A stretch of 23,983 nucleotides of DNA from a virus: the IMG/VR virus record IMGVR_UViG_3300044825_002816, positions 1 to 23,983 of that record; one strand, given 5' to 3'. A program made the translations under genes and the position numbers. Shown one piece after another: positions 6,093-13,359 of the stretch. Every line of letters begins with the position of its first letter. Position 1 is the stretch's first letter. The notes under the pieces were generated by a model that saw only the letters and a list, made by a program, of their open reading frames with translations, ran no database searches and had not been told where the DNA came from.

Positions 6093-8716
6093 CCAATACC
6101 AACAAACAATCCCTCAAGCCCGGTGAAATCAGGCTCGATTACATCCCAATTGATTGGCCCTTAACTCCTTTAGGTCCAAACAAAGATCCTTACGTTGCTG
6201 GCTGGCAAAACAAACCATTCAGCCCTCAAGAAATTGAAAATGAAATACTGCTTGGTCGTTGCAAGGCTGTCGGTCTTCTTGGTGGTCCTGTCTACAACAA
6301 TCCATATGGCCTGATCTGGGTTGATGTTGACGGTCCAACCGTCTACGCGCTCATCGAATCATTGTCTGAGCTGGCTTTTGATGAGGCGCTGCCAGATACC
6401 CTCACAATTCTTAGCGGTAAAGAGGGACGCGAACGGAAGCTGTATCGCCTTTCTCGCGATAATCACAAGCACATCGTCAGGAATAAATACACCTGGCACG
6501 CAGAAGGCAAGAAAGAAAAGCTTGAGATCCTCTGGAAAAAGCACCAGGGTGTTCTCATGGGTCTACACCCTGAGACAGAGGGGTACTTCACCGCAGAAGA
6601 CCAGGGTTTTGAGTGGATCCAGCAGTTGCCTGAATTCCCGGAATGGTTGCTGAATGCCATCATTCAAAAGAATGTCAAGCAAGGTGTTCCGGCAAAAGAA
6701 ACGACCCGGATCATCGGCCCATCATTTGCCATTAACGCTGAAATCTCCCTCGAACGGGACATGCAGCTGGCACTTGAAGCAATGTGGGGAATGCCGCCAG
6801 AAGCCACAGATGATTACGACATCTGGATCATGGTTGGGCAATCGCTTCATTCACTGGATGAATCACTGCTTGATCACTGGGATGAATGGTCCCGTCAATC
6901 TGAAAAATACCAGGAGGGTGAGTGCCACAGGCGCTGGCTTTCCTTCTCGAAAGGTGGTGGTCGTGGCATCGGATCTCTGGTGCACGTCGCAAAAGAAAAC
7001 GGATGGCAACCATCTGAGAATCACAAATCAATGAATGTGGATGACAACATGCTTGATCACGTAGCAAAACTATTAAGCGAACTAGAAGACGACTTAAATA
7101 TCACCAGCTCCAAGACAACGGAAGAAACTGAGCATTTCGAAATCAAGAGTGGGTGGAAGACGAAGGCTACAAGGGGGCGTTCGGGTAAAGAGCAGAAGAC
7201 TCGTAACCCTTCCTCTGATGTCATCGCTGGAATTTTGTTGCAGGATTACCAGGGCAATCTGCGCTACAGCCAGTCGCATGGCGCCTTTTTCATGTATCAA
7301 TATCAACGAAAGGGCCTGTGGTCACAACTTTCGGACTATGAAGTTAAGGGCGATATCAAGGGAAGGTTGGATGCCATTAAGGAGGGCTTGCTTCACAGCG
7401 GCTACTCCATGAATCTCATCTCCGACTTAATGGAGCAATTGAGGATTTCAACTATTTTTGACGATTGGTATGAAGGTAATGAATACCTATTGTTTACAAA
7501 CGGCATCTTGAATGTTCAAACAAGGGAGCTGATGCCATTCGATCGGGAGCTGCATATCACGCAACAACTTCCGTATGAATACGATCCTTATGCCGGTTGT
7601 GAACCGATCATTAAGTGGTTGAAGTCCACACAAAATGACAGCTGGGGTAGGGTCCAGGTTCTGAGGGCTTGGTTGCGTGCAGTCCTGCTCAGCCATTCGG
7701 ATATTCAGAAGTTTGTTGAGATTGTCGGCCCCGGTAAATCTGGTAAGTCTACCTACAGCAACTTGGCCCATGCCCTGGTTGGTGATGACAACGCCATGAT
7801 CTCCTCCCTGGAACACCTAGAGAAGAACCGATTTGAAACGGCAAACCTATATAAGAAGAAGCTATTGCTCTTCAATGATGTGGAGCGTTACGGCGGCTCG
7901 GTCTCCGTCTTAAAAGCAATCACAGGTCGTGACTTGATTCGTAATGAGCGCAAGTTCCAGGCTGGTAGCCAGAAGCCCTTTAAGTTCAATGGGCTTGTGA
8001 TGATTACAGCCAACGAACCAATCCAGACGACTGATCCGACTTCCGGTTTGGCGCGTCGGCGCCTGACCATCCCATTCGATCGTCCTTTCACTGGAAGTTC
8101 AGCTGAACAACGCACCCTTATTGATATGGATGACCAGGGTCGTCCCTTCGGTGAGTTCGCTGCTTTACTGCCAGGGCTCGTGAATTGGGTGCTGGATATG
8201 ACGGAAGCTGAGATGCGGGAATACCTGATGGAAACAAACGAGAAGGTTGACTTCTTTGCTAAACACCATAAGGAGCAAATCCTTAAGTCCAACCAAATCC
8301 TGGATTGGATGCAGCACTGTGTGGTCTTTGATCCAGGTATTTCGGTGCCCGTTGGTCTTGCTAAGCATGCCGCTGGTGGTGTCTCAAACCTTTACATCAA
8401 TTGGGATAAGTGGCTTTATGCCAGCTACTGTGAATTCTCCCGTGGTTCCAACAGCAACATTCTGGGTCGCAGCCGTTTTGAATCCCTATTGATGGACGTA
8501 TGTGTTCATCAGCTCAAGCTGAACGTCTATCAATTCAAAAACAGCCGTGGCATGAGGGTTGTCAACCTCGCGCTCAGGGCATCTGGTCCTAAATATGAGC
8601 AGTATCCATCCATCGTTGAAGTTGGTTTGAACAAAGAAGAGTGGCGGACCTTCTACGGCGATGTGCTGGATAAGGAATCCGATGCGACAATGGAAGAATT
8701 GGCAAACGAACTGTGA
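6089..8716 (+). CDS. Primase-polymerase / SF3 helicase replication protein
   Basis: This 875-aa protein combines priming and unwinding. Residues ~20-190 look like an archaeo-eukaryotic PrimPol domain (KDPYVAGWQNKPFS, then AVGLLGGPVYN and the acidic WVDVDG with Asp79 and Asp81). Residues ~221-306 match the PriCT-2 primase C-terminal domain (DYDIWIMVGQSLHSLD ... HRRWLSFSKGGGRGIGSLVHVAKENGW). Residues ~460-670 are a D5/P4-type superfamily 3 helicase: LLFTNGILNVQTREL, Walker A GPGKSGKST (547-555), Walker B LLLFND (592-597), motif C MITANE (638-643), and an arginine-finger cluster RRR (656-658). The region 310-375 is a polar linker. It is probably the main replication initiator or fork enzyme of this phage. 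It overlaps the previous gene by ATGA and the next (speD) by GTGA. No frameshift or missing key motif is visible. Confidence 0.9.
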   Translation: MTNTNKQSLKPGEIRLDYIPIDWPLTPLGPNKDPYVAGWQNKPFSPQEIENEILLGRCKAVGLLGGPVYNNPYGLIWVDVDGPTVYALIESLSELAFDEALPDTLTILSGKEGRERKLYRLSRDNHKHIVRNKYTWHAEGKKEKLEILWKKHQGVLMGLHPETEGYFTAEDQGFEWIQQLPEFPEWLLNAIIQKNVKQGVPAKETTRIIGPSFAINAEISLERDMQLALEAMWGMPPEATDDYDIWIMVGQSLHSLDESLLDHWDEWSRQSEKYQEGECHRRWLSFSKGGGRGIGSLVHVAKENGWQPSENHKSMNVDDNMLDHVAKLLSELEDDLNITSSKTTEETEHFEIKSGWKTKATRGRSGKEQKTRNPSSDVIAGILLQDYQGNLRYSQSHGAFFMYQYQRKGLWSQLSDYEVKGDIKGRLDAIKEGLLHSGYSMNLISDLMEQLRISTIFDDWYEGNEYLLFTNGILNVQTRELMPFDRELHITQQLPYEYDPYAGCEPIIKWLKSTQNDSWGRVQVLRAWLRAVLLSHSDIQKFVEIVGPGKSGKSTYSNLAHALVGDDNAMISSLEHLEKNRFETANLYKKKLLLFNDVERYGGSVSVLKAITGRDLIRNERKFQAGSQKPFKFNGLVMITANEPIQTTDPTSGLARRRLTIPFDRPFTGSSAEQRTLIDMDDQGRPFGEFAALLPGLVNWVLDMTEAEMREYLMETNEKVDFFAKHHKEQILKSNQILDWMQHCVVFDPGISVPVGLAKHAAGGVSNLYINWDKWLYASYCEFSRGSNSNILGRSRFESLLMDVCVHQLKLNVYQFKNSRGMRVVNLALRASGPKYEQYPSIVEVGLNKEEWRTFYGDVLDKESDATMEELANEL

Positions 8717-9063
8717 GCAACGGGCGGCACCTCATTCTCGATCTCTACAACTGTGATCGAGATCTACTCGATGATTACGAAGAGCTGGAGAGGTTGCTCC
8801 AGGTGGCGCTCAATATGGCAGGCGCTAATATCCTGCGTGTTTTTGGTGAGAAATTTCAGCCGCAAGGTGTCACACTACTTGCCTTGCTGGCTGAATCTCA
8901 CGCATCTATCCACACCTGGCCTGAGCTGGGCTATGCAGCTATTGATCTATATACCTGTGGTGACACAACAAATACCCATAGGGCAGCTGAATTCCTCAAA
9001 ACAAAACTGAAATCAAATCAATCTGAGGAAAAAGAACTGGTACGGTCTATAACTCCTCAATAA
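8713..9063 (+). CDS. speD: S-adenosylmethionine decarboxylase proenzyme
   Basis: SpeD cleaves itself to form a pyruvoyl group and decarboxylates S-adenosylmethionine, supplying aminopropyl groups for spermidine. The 116-aa product is the short bacterial form. The cleavage site is Glu61-Ser62 in LLAESHASIHTWPE; Ser62 becomes the pyruvoyl group. His67 and Cys82 (in YTCGD) follow at the same spacing as Ser63, His68 and Cys83 of the Thermotoga maritima enzyme, so it should be active. The start is GTG 8713, overlapping the TGA of the primase gene (GTGA). speD is a known auxiliary metabolic gene of cyanophages; polyamines could help DNA condensation and packaging, or host growth. No spermidine synthase gene is in the window. 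Confidence 0.93.
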   Translation: MSNGRHLILDLYNCDRDLLDDYEELERLLQVALNMAGANILRVFGEKFQPQGVTLLALLAESHASIHTWPELGYAAIDLYTCGDTTNTHRAAEFLKTKLKSNQSEEKELVRSITPQ

Positions 9064-9096
9064 TTCGTATACTGTTTTCAGTCAATCAATAGTTAA

Positions 9097-10374
9097 ATGA
9101 CTGAAAATAAACCCAAATTGCTGTGGGTTGGTGACATTGTTGCAACCACTGGCTTTGCACGCGTTACTGAAAACGTGCTTAGTCGCCTGAAAGATAAATA
9201 CGAAATCCATGTGCTGGGTTGCAATTGGCATGGTGATTACACGCCGCTCCAGCAGGAGTACTTCATGTACCCTGCCTCCAACATGTACCAGAATCAGCCG
9301 TTTGGTGAAGCTCGGATTCGTGAAATCACGGAACGAGTGCGTCCCGATGTGATCTTCACGATCAACGACTGTTGGATCATCAATAATCAGTGGACTCAAA
9401 TCAAAGACCTGCGCGAAAAGCTGGGCTTTAAGTTTGTCGGTTACTACCCCATGGATTCCTATGGGTGGTACGGCTGCTTGACCGACACCATGAATGAGTG
9501 GGATGCAGCGGTCTGCTACACCAAATTCGGTGCAGAAGAAACGATTAAAGCTGGGGTTGAGAAGCCGATCTGGGTTATTCCTCACGGTGTTACTTCCGGT
9601 CAGTTCTATCCCAAGGATCGAGATGAGTGTCGTAAAAAGTTGAATCTCAACCCTGATGACTTCATTGTTTTTAACGGTAACCGCAACCAGTTCCGCAAAC
9701 GTATCGATATCACGATCTCGGCCTTTGCAAAATTTGCGGTAGATAAGCCGAATACCAAGCTCTATCTCCACATGGGACAAAAGGATCAGGGCTGGGATGT
9801 CATGCCGCTATTTGATCGTGAGATGCGCCGCCAGGGCTTAGATCCGAACAACCGCATCATCATGACTAGCCCAAGTGCCAACGGTCCTTCCGTTGATGTG
9901 GATCTGCTTAACACCATCTATAACGTTGCAGACGTTGGTGTTAATACCTGTAAAGGTGAAGGCTGGGGTCTGGTGAACTTCGAACATGCTGCCTGCCGCG
10001 TTGCCCAGGTGGTGCCCGATCACACGTCCTGTAAAGAGATTTTTGAGGGTCATGGCATGTTGATTCGTAACCTCCATGCTGATGTCGATACCAACTTCGG
10101 TCGCATCATGCCTTGCCCGGATGACAACCATCTGTCTGAGATCCTGAACGAACTCTATGAGGACCGGGAAAAGCTAGATCAAGTTGCCCAGGCTTGCTAT
10201 GAGCGGGTCACTGATCCTTGCTTCAACTGGGATACGGTGGCATCCGACTTTGATGACGTATTTAAAGAGGTGCTTACCAAGAAGGAAGAACCTCAGATCC
10301 GTGTGAGCAAGCGCAAGAAAGCCAAGGCTGCGGATGAGGTTGAGACCAAAGAACTTGCAGCTACTAAGGCATGA
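9097..10374 (+). CDS. Glycosyltransferase family 4 (GT-B)
   Basis: The 425-aa product has a two-domain GT-B layout. The N-terminal Rossmann half begins KLLWVGDIVATTGFARVTENVL (7-28), with a glycine-containing acceptor-side loop. The linker and C-terminal half hold IPHGVTSGQFYP (161-172), a phosphate-binding region GNRNQFRKRID (194-204), and GEGWGLVNFEHAA (287-299) with the E-x7-E pair Glu288/Glu296 that defines retaining GT4 enzymes. The last 40 residues are Lys/Glu-rich and probably disordered. It has no membrane segment, so it acts in the cytoplasm. It lies 33 bases after speD and overlaps the mannose-isomerase-type cupin by ATGA, suggesting a mannose-derived nucleotide sugar as donor. The exact linkage cannot be predicted. 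Confidence 0.88.
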   Translation: MTENKPKLLWVGDIVATTGFARVTENVLSRLKDKYEIHVLGCNWHGDYTPLQQEYFMYPASNMYQNQPFGEARIREITERVRPDVIFTINDCWIINNQWTQIKDLREKLGFKFVGYYPMDSYGWYGCLTDTMNEWDAAVCYTKFGAEETIKAGVEKPIWVIPHGVTSGQFYPKDRDECRKKLNLNPDDFIVFNGNRNQFRKRIDITISAFAKFAVDKPNTKLYLHMGQKDQGWDVMPLFDREMRRQGLDPNNRIIMTSPSANGPSVDVDLLNTIYNVADVGVNTCKGEGWGLVNFEHAACRVAQVVPDHTSCKEIFEGHGMLIRNLHADVDTNFGRIMPCPDDNHLSEILNELYEDREKLDQVAQACYERVTDPCFNWDTVASDFDDVFKEVLTKKEEPQIRVSKRKKAKAADEVETKELAATKA

Positions 10375-10712
10375 CCTACTCAGAAGAAAGGCCTTGGGGA
10401 TCTTTTGAAACAATTTGTTCAGGTCCCAAGTACAAGGTGAAGGTGATCTCAGTTAAGCCTCACTCGAGACTCAGTCTTCAAAAGCATGAGCACCGAGAGG
10501 AGCACTGGGTTGTGGTGGGTGGTGTCGGCACGATTACGGTTGGTGATCAGACTGTCCCCGCCTACCCCGGTACCACAGCCTTCATCCCACCAGGGGAGGT
10601 TCACAGGCTCGAGGCTGAGGACAAGGAGCTCACTTTGATTGAGGTCCAGAGGGGCTCCCAGCTGTACGAAGAAGACATTACGCGACTAAGTGACGACTAC
10701 GGTCGCAAGTAG
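10371..10712 (+). CDS. Mannose-6-phosphate isomerase type II cupin domain
   Basis: The 113-aa product is a stand-alone cupin matching the C-terminal isomerase half of bifunctional ManC/AlgA-type proteins. It begins RPWGSFETI (8-16), has LSLQKHEHREEHWVVVGG (34-51) with metal-binding His39, His41, Glu44 and His45, then FIPPGEVHRLEA (71-82) and LIEVQRGSQLYEEDITRLSDDYGR. The reaction would be fructose-6-phosphate to mannose-6-phosphate, the entry to GDP-mannose. The pyrophosphorylase half is absent. It overlaps the GT4 gene by ATGA, with AAGG just upstream as ribosome binding site, and is followed at once by a terminator. It probably feeds the same pathway as gmd. A sugar-binding or epimerase role for the cupin cannot be excluded. 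Confidence 0.88.
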   Translation: MTYSEERPWGSFETICSGPKYKVKVISVKPHSRLSLQKHEHREEHWVVVGGVGTITVGDQTVPAYPGTTAFIPPGEVHRLEAEDKELTLIEVQRGSQLYEEDITRLSDDYGRK

Positions 10713-10737
10713 GGGTAAAGTCTGCCTGGAGACGAGG

Positions 10738-10763
10738 AGGGGCCTGGACGGGGCCCCTTTTTT
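10738..10763 (+). terminator. Rho-independent terminator
   Basis: AGGGGCC (10738-10744) pairs with GGCCCCT (10752-10758) around a 7-base loop, and the stem runs straight into six T residues (10758-10763). It closes the plus-strand run from the replication protein to the cupin. Confidence 0.88.
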
Positions 10764-11038
10764 GTGAGGTTAATCTCAAGGTTGGACTTGAATGCGGTGC
10801 GTAAGAACTAAGAATGAGTACCGCGTGTATCCCCCCTAGAAGCAAATGACACTTTAGGAAAGTACTGTAAGTTTTGAAGGTTTCCGAGGAAAGTAAAGAG
10901 AAATAAAGTACGTACACTTTGGTCAAGCGGCGTCATTTACTCTATATATAGAATTCTCCTATTTCATTCCTAGTTTTTTGCTGCACTAGACGCCAGGAGA
11001 AAAGCTGATAAAATCTCGGAATGGCCCTATGACCAGCT
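10764..11038. other. Longest non-coding stretch of the window (275 bases)
   Basis: I find no convincing gene here: frames are short, and the one longer minus-strand frame runs back through the terminator and the cupin end. It contains a candidate promoter at 10919-10948 and an AT-rich palindrome CTATATATAG (10942-10951). It separates the metabolic operon from the nuclease and virion genes, and could hold phage-specific regulatory sites. Confidence 0.5.
10919..10948 (+). promoter_or_regulatory. Candidate promoter upstream of the HNH gene pair
   Basis: TTGGTC (10919-10924) and TATATA (10943-10948) are 18 bases apart. The -10 box is good, the -35 box weak. It lies just after a strong terminator and about 90 bases before the next gene, where a new promoter is expected. 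Confidence 0.35.
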
Positions 11039-11404
11039 ATGCCAAGCAACCGAAAGGAAATGCCGCCCCTCTGGCGCGTACAGGAACTGATCAAACTGTC
11101 GGACCGTTACCCCAGTGGATTGGAGTGGGTGGTCGACAAGGCTTGTAATAAGGCTGGGACTCAGGCTGGACGCATGAACAAGGTGACCGGCTTCTATATG
11201 GTCTGCATCGACAACACTGTTTACCTGGCGCATCGACTCGTTTACTTCCTGCAAACGGAAGAAGACCCTTTGCACATCGATATCATTCATGAAAAAAATA
11301 ATGTGAATAAAGACAACCGAATGAAGCTGGTGCCGACAAAACGTACGAACAAAAAACCAAGGGCGGTCCCTGAGGAAAAGAAAGTTCCTTCTTATTCCTG
11401 TTAG
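11039..11404 (+). CDS. HNH endonuclease-like protein
   Basis: The 121-aa product has the core pattern of small phage HNH proteins: YLAHRLVYFLQ near residue 62, IDIIHEKNNVNKDNRMKLV near 80-98, then a basic tail (PTKRTNKKPRAVPEEKK). In classical members the middle reads roughly VDHINxNxxDNRxxNL; here Asp-x-x-His and DNR are kept but the following Asn-Leu is altered, so activity is uncertain. Such genes are usually mobile or homing nucleases; some act in packaging. The start is the first ATG of the frame and has no clear ribosome binding site. It is followed after 6 bases by another HNH-type gene, likely the same transcript. Confidence 0.7.
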   Translation: MPSNRKEMPPLWRVQELIKLSDRYPSGLEWVVDKACNKAGTQAGRMNKVTGFYMVCIDNTVYLAHRLVYFLQTEEDPLHIDIIHEKNNVNKDNRMKLVPTKRTNKKPRAVPEEKKVPSYSC

Positions 11405-11410
11405 TAAAAA

Positions 11411-12073
11411 ATGGCAAACATACACCGTTCAGAACGCAAGCTTGCCAAGGCAACGGACTTCCGGTTTGTGGTCGGTATCGATGAGCTATCCGATGAGGAG
11501 CTTGATGACCGTGGCTACTACAGGGGCTTTGTCTGTCCTCATAACCACCACATCCGGGATAAGGAACGGCACTGGTGCTATCACTGCGTCCACAAGATCC
11601 AATCCAACCTCTGTGGATTTGACATCAACTACTTGAATATCGAATACAAGGCCAGGTATCAAAAGTTATGGGCGAAGGTCACCAAGGGGTCGATGGATGA
11701 GTGCTGGCCCATCCAATCCCCTGGTCCCTACACACCCAAGAGAATCTGTATGCCTTCTTATCGATCTGCATACAGCCACCAGAAGGCTGAAAACTTAAGC
11801 TTTCATAAAGCTATTTACAACTGTGCCTGGGGTGACATCGGAAGCATGGTCGTCACTCACCTGTGTGGCAACCCAAGATGTGGCAACCCACTGCACTTGA
11901 TTTCCAGCTGGAATAAATTGTTCTACCCGGAGACCGTCAATCCTTTTGAAGTTGAGTTCAAAGCGGAGAAGCTGATGTCCTACGGCAGGAATAAGGACAA
12001 CCCCCTTGTATTTAACAAGGCATTCAAACAGTCAATTACCTTCCCCGAAAACATAGAAATACCAGAAGAGTAG
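11411..12073 (+). CDS. His-Me-finger (HNH) nuclease-like protein with N-terminal zinc motif
   Basis: The 220-aa product has a possible zinc-binding N-terminal part (CPHNHHIRDKERHWCYHCVHK, about 42-62, read in two halves with Cys and His ligands) and a C-terminal region following the phage HNH plan: a Cys-Trp near residue 98 (DECWPI), FHKAIYNCAWGD near 131-142, VTHLCGNPRCGNPLHL near 147-162, then SSWN. The last two resemble the aHRxaY and HxCxNPxCxNPxHL segments of homing nucleases such as those with a zinc-binding loop. It could be a homing nuclease, or a repurposed DNA-binding protein. It sits between another HNH gene and a probable virion gene. The C-terminal 45 residues are unassigned. Confidence 0.68.
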   Translation: MANIHRSERKLAKATDFRFVVGIDELSDEELDDRGYYRGFVCPHNHHIRDKERHWCYHCVHKIQSNLCGFDINYLNIEYKARYQKLWAKVTKGSMDECWPIQSPGPYTPKRICMPSYRSAYSHQKAENLSFHKAIYNCAWGDIGSMVVTHLCGNPRCGNPLHLISSWNKLFYPETVNPFEVEFKAEKLMSYGRNKDNPLVFNKAFKQSITFPENIEIPEE

Positions 12074-12101
12074 AATGGATCTACTGGTTTAAAAGTTATA
12101 G

Positions 12102-12842
12102 ATGGCATCTGATAACCCTTCTCAACGTCAAAGAAGTCAAAACAATCCACTAAATATGGGGCAATTTAGCCAATTGTCCTTGCGTAATTTAAAAGGCAAG
12201 CTTGGTCCTACGTACCAGGTGATTGGGCGTCGTGATACAAACCAAAATTCAAACGGCGGCTATGGCGGCGGTACCTATAACCACTGGTTTAGCTTCACGA
12301 TTACTTCCCCAGCTTGGATTATTGTTACCAAAGCGGGTACCCGTTCGAAGTTTATTGACTTTTCTGTCTATGACTTGAACATCACTCCAATTGATGGCAG
12401 GTCAATCTTCCAGGCTGACAGCATTGAGATTACGGTTGACGGCAAAAAGCGTAATCCCTATCTCGGTAACGTGATGGGAGAAGAATCAGACCTATACAAC
12501 ACTTATGATCCAAATCGTTTGGACAAGGGCGATGAGAGGTATTTCCCCTTGGAGCGGGGCACATATCTTTTGTGTGTCTTTGCAACACGCAATGAACCCA
12601 TTGATTACCAGGTTGGCGTTGTTATTGAGTTTCCCACTGCTGACTTTAATATTGCCCTTGAAAACTATGACCTACTTTTATTAGAGAATGGTGACTTTAT
12701 ATTGAATGATAAATCTGATATCTATGATGGACAAGACACTCACCAACACTCTTTAAGTGAGTGGACTACTGCATGGGAACGTGACCACGCACAAGATGAC
12801 CGGTTCCCAGCTATTTTTGTACCATTGACAACTGTGCCGTAA
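12102..12842 (+). CDS. Probable virion protein, unknown family
   Basis: I do not recognise this 246-aa protein. The first 60 residues are Asn/Gln/Gly-rich and look disordered (including GGYGGG). Residues ~60-180 look beta-rich with alternating hydrophobic residues (HWFSFTITSPAWIIVTK, FIDFSVYDLNITPI) and could be a jelly-roll-like virion or receptor-binding domain. The C-terminus carries LSEWTTAWERDHAQDDRF. There is no signal peptide or membrane helix. Location next to small and lysis genes near the fibre cluster favours a structural role, which is inference. The stop overlaps the start of the next small gene (TAATG), so the two are probably translated together. Confidence 0.55.
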   Translation: MASDNPSQRQRSQNNPLNMGQFSQLSLRNLKGKLGPTYQVIGRRDTNQNSNGGYGGGTYNHWFSFTITSPAWIIVTKAGTRSKFIDFSVYDLNITPIDGRSIFQADSIEITVDGKKRNPYLGNVMGEESDLYNTYDPNRLDKGDERYFPLERGTYLLCVFATRNEPIDYQVGVVIEFPTADFNIALENYDLLLLENGDFILNDKSDIYDGQDTHQHSLSEWTTAWERDHAQDDRFPAIFVPLTTVP

Positions 12843-12979
12843 TGAATATCTACAACTGGTTGGTTTGTAAATTATCTAAACGTTTCCATCTTGGTAAACC
12901 TTTGCCAACCTCCCAAAAGTTCAAGAGCTACTGTGATAAAAATCCTTGGGAAAGAAGCTGCCGTGTTTATGAAGATTAA
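12842..12979 (+). CDS. Small protein, translationally coupled (45 aa)
   Basis: The frame runs from ATG 12842 to TAA 12979 and its ATG shares an A with the previous stop (TAATG). The product begins MNIYNWLVCKLSKRFHLGKP and ends in CDKNPWERSCRVYED; it contains three Cys and is basic. I do not know its function. The overlap with the gene before it is the main evidence. Confidence 0.55.
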   Translation: MNIYNWLVCKLSKRFHLGKPLPTSQKFKSYCDKNPWERSCRVYED

Positions 12980-13031
12980 ATAAAATAGTTAACACAAACC
13001 ATTAGAATACAAAAAGATCAGGAGATCAATT

Positions 13032-13196
13032 ATGCACGACCTTAACCGTTACCTCGAAGTTGCACTGGCCATTCATGCCGCTGCTTCCGCCATTGTGGCA
13101 CTGACCCCAACCCCTTCCGACGACAAGCTTGTCGGTAAACTCTATAAGTTGATTGAGATTGCTGCTCTTGTGATCGGACGCGCCAAGCAGCGCTGA
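13032..13196 (+). CDS. Small hydrophobic/amphipathic protein, holin candidate
   Basis: The 54-aa product starts MHDLNRYLEVALAIHAAASA and has two helical parts: an Ala-rich hydrophobic segment (residues 7-24, LEVALAIHAAASAIVAL) and a second one (about 37-50, LYKLIEIAALVIG), split by a TPTPSDD turn. AGGAG (13020-13024) stands 7 bases before the ATG, the best ribosome binding site in this area, and codons are richer in C than those of its neighbours, suggesting strong expression. It ends exactly where the convergent small gene and endolysin unit ends. The closeness to the endolysin and two helices make a holin-like role possible, but the second helix is charged at its end and the case is weak. 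Confidence 0.65.
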   Translation: MHDLNRYLEVALAIHAAASAIVALTPTPSDDKLVGKLYKLIEIAALVIGRAKQR

Positions 13197-13358
13197 TCAA
13201 TCAGGCAAAGCCTGAAACCAGAACACTGTCCCGTCATTCTCTTCAACCCATTCCCTTGTTGCGTAGGCCTGTTCTTTTGACAGGGTTACGCATTTTTTTT
13301 CGTCTCCCACTTGCCAACACAGGTTTACCCTGATGCAGGGCTCCTTATATTTTTTCAT
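13197..13358 (-). CDS. Small hypothetical protein (53 aa)
   Basis: The product begins MKKYKEPCIRVNLCWQVGDE and has a small mixed alpha/beta look with three Cys (CIRVNLCW, KKCVTL). I do not recognise it. I chose ATG 13358 because it is one base after the endolysin stop (TGAAATG); a longer frame from 13412 would overlap the endolysin gene by 53 bases. It ends flush against the stop of the convergent gene at 13196. A hairpin at 13201-13215 lies in its last codons. Confidence 0.65.
   Translation of the reverse strand: MKKYKEPCIRVNLCWQVGDEKKCVTLSKEQAYATREWVEENDGTVFWFQALPD
13201..13215. terminator. Weak hairpin at a convergent gene junction
   Basis: TCAGGC (13201-13206) pairs perfectly with GCCTGA (13210-13215) around an AAA loop. 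It lies just past the stop of the plus-strand gene and inside the last codons of the minus-strand gene. There is no long T run on either side, so it may slow polymerase from both directions rather than end transcription cleanly. Confidence 0.35.
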
Positions 13359-13359
13359 T

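Noticed and set aside
10678-10926. Minus-strand frame of 82 codons
   Set aside because: It runs through the clear terminator and the end of the cupin gene and has no supporting signals.
10764-11038. tRNA or riboswitch in the non-coding gap
   Set aside because: I found no cloverleaf, no T-loop sequence and no known aptamer core by eye.
11027-11425. Minus-strand frame of 132 codons
   Set aside because: It is the antisense of the HNH gene, whose plus-strand motifs are recognisable.
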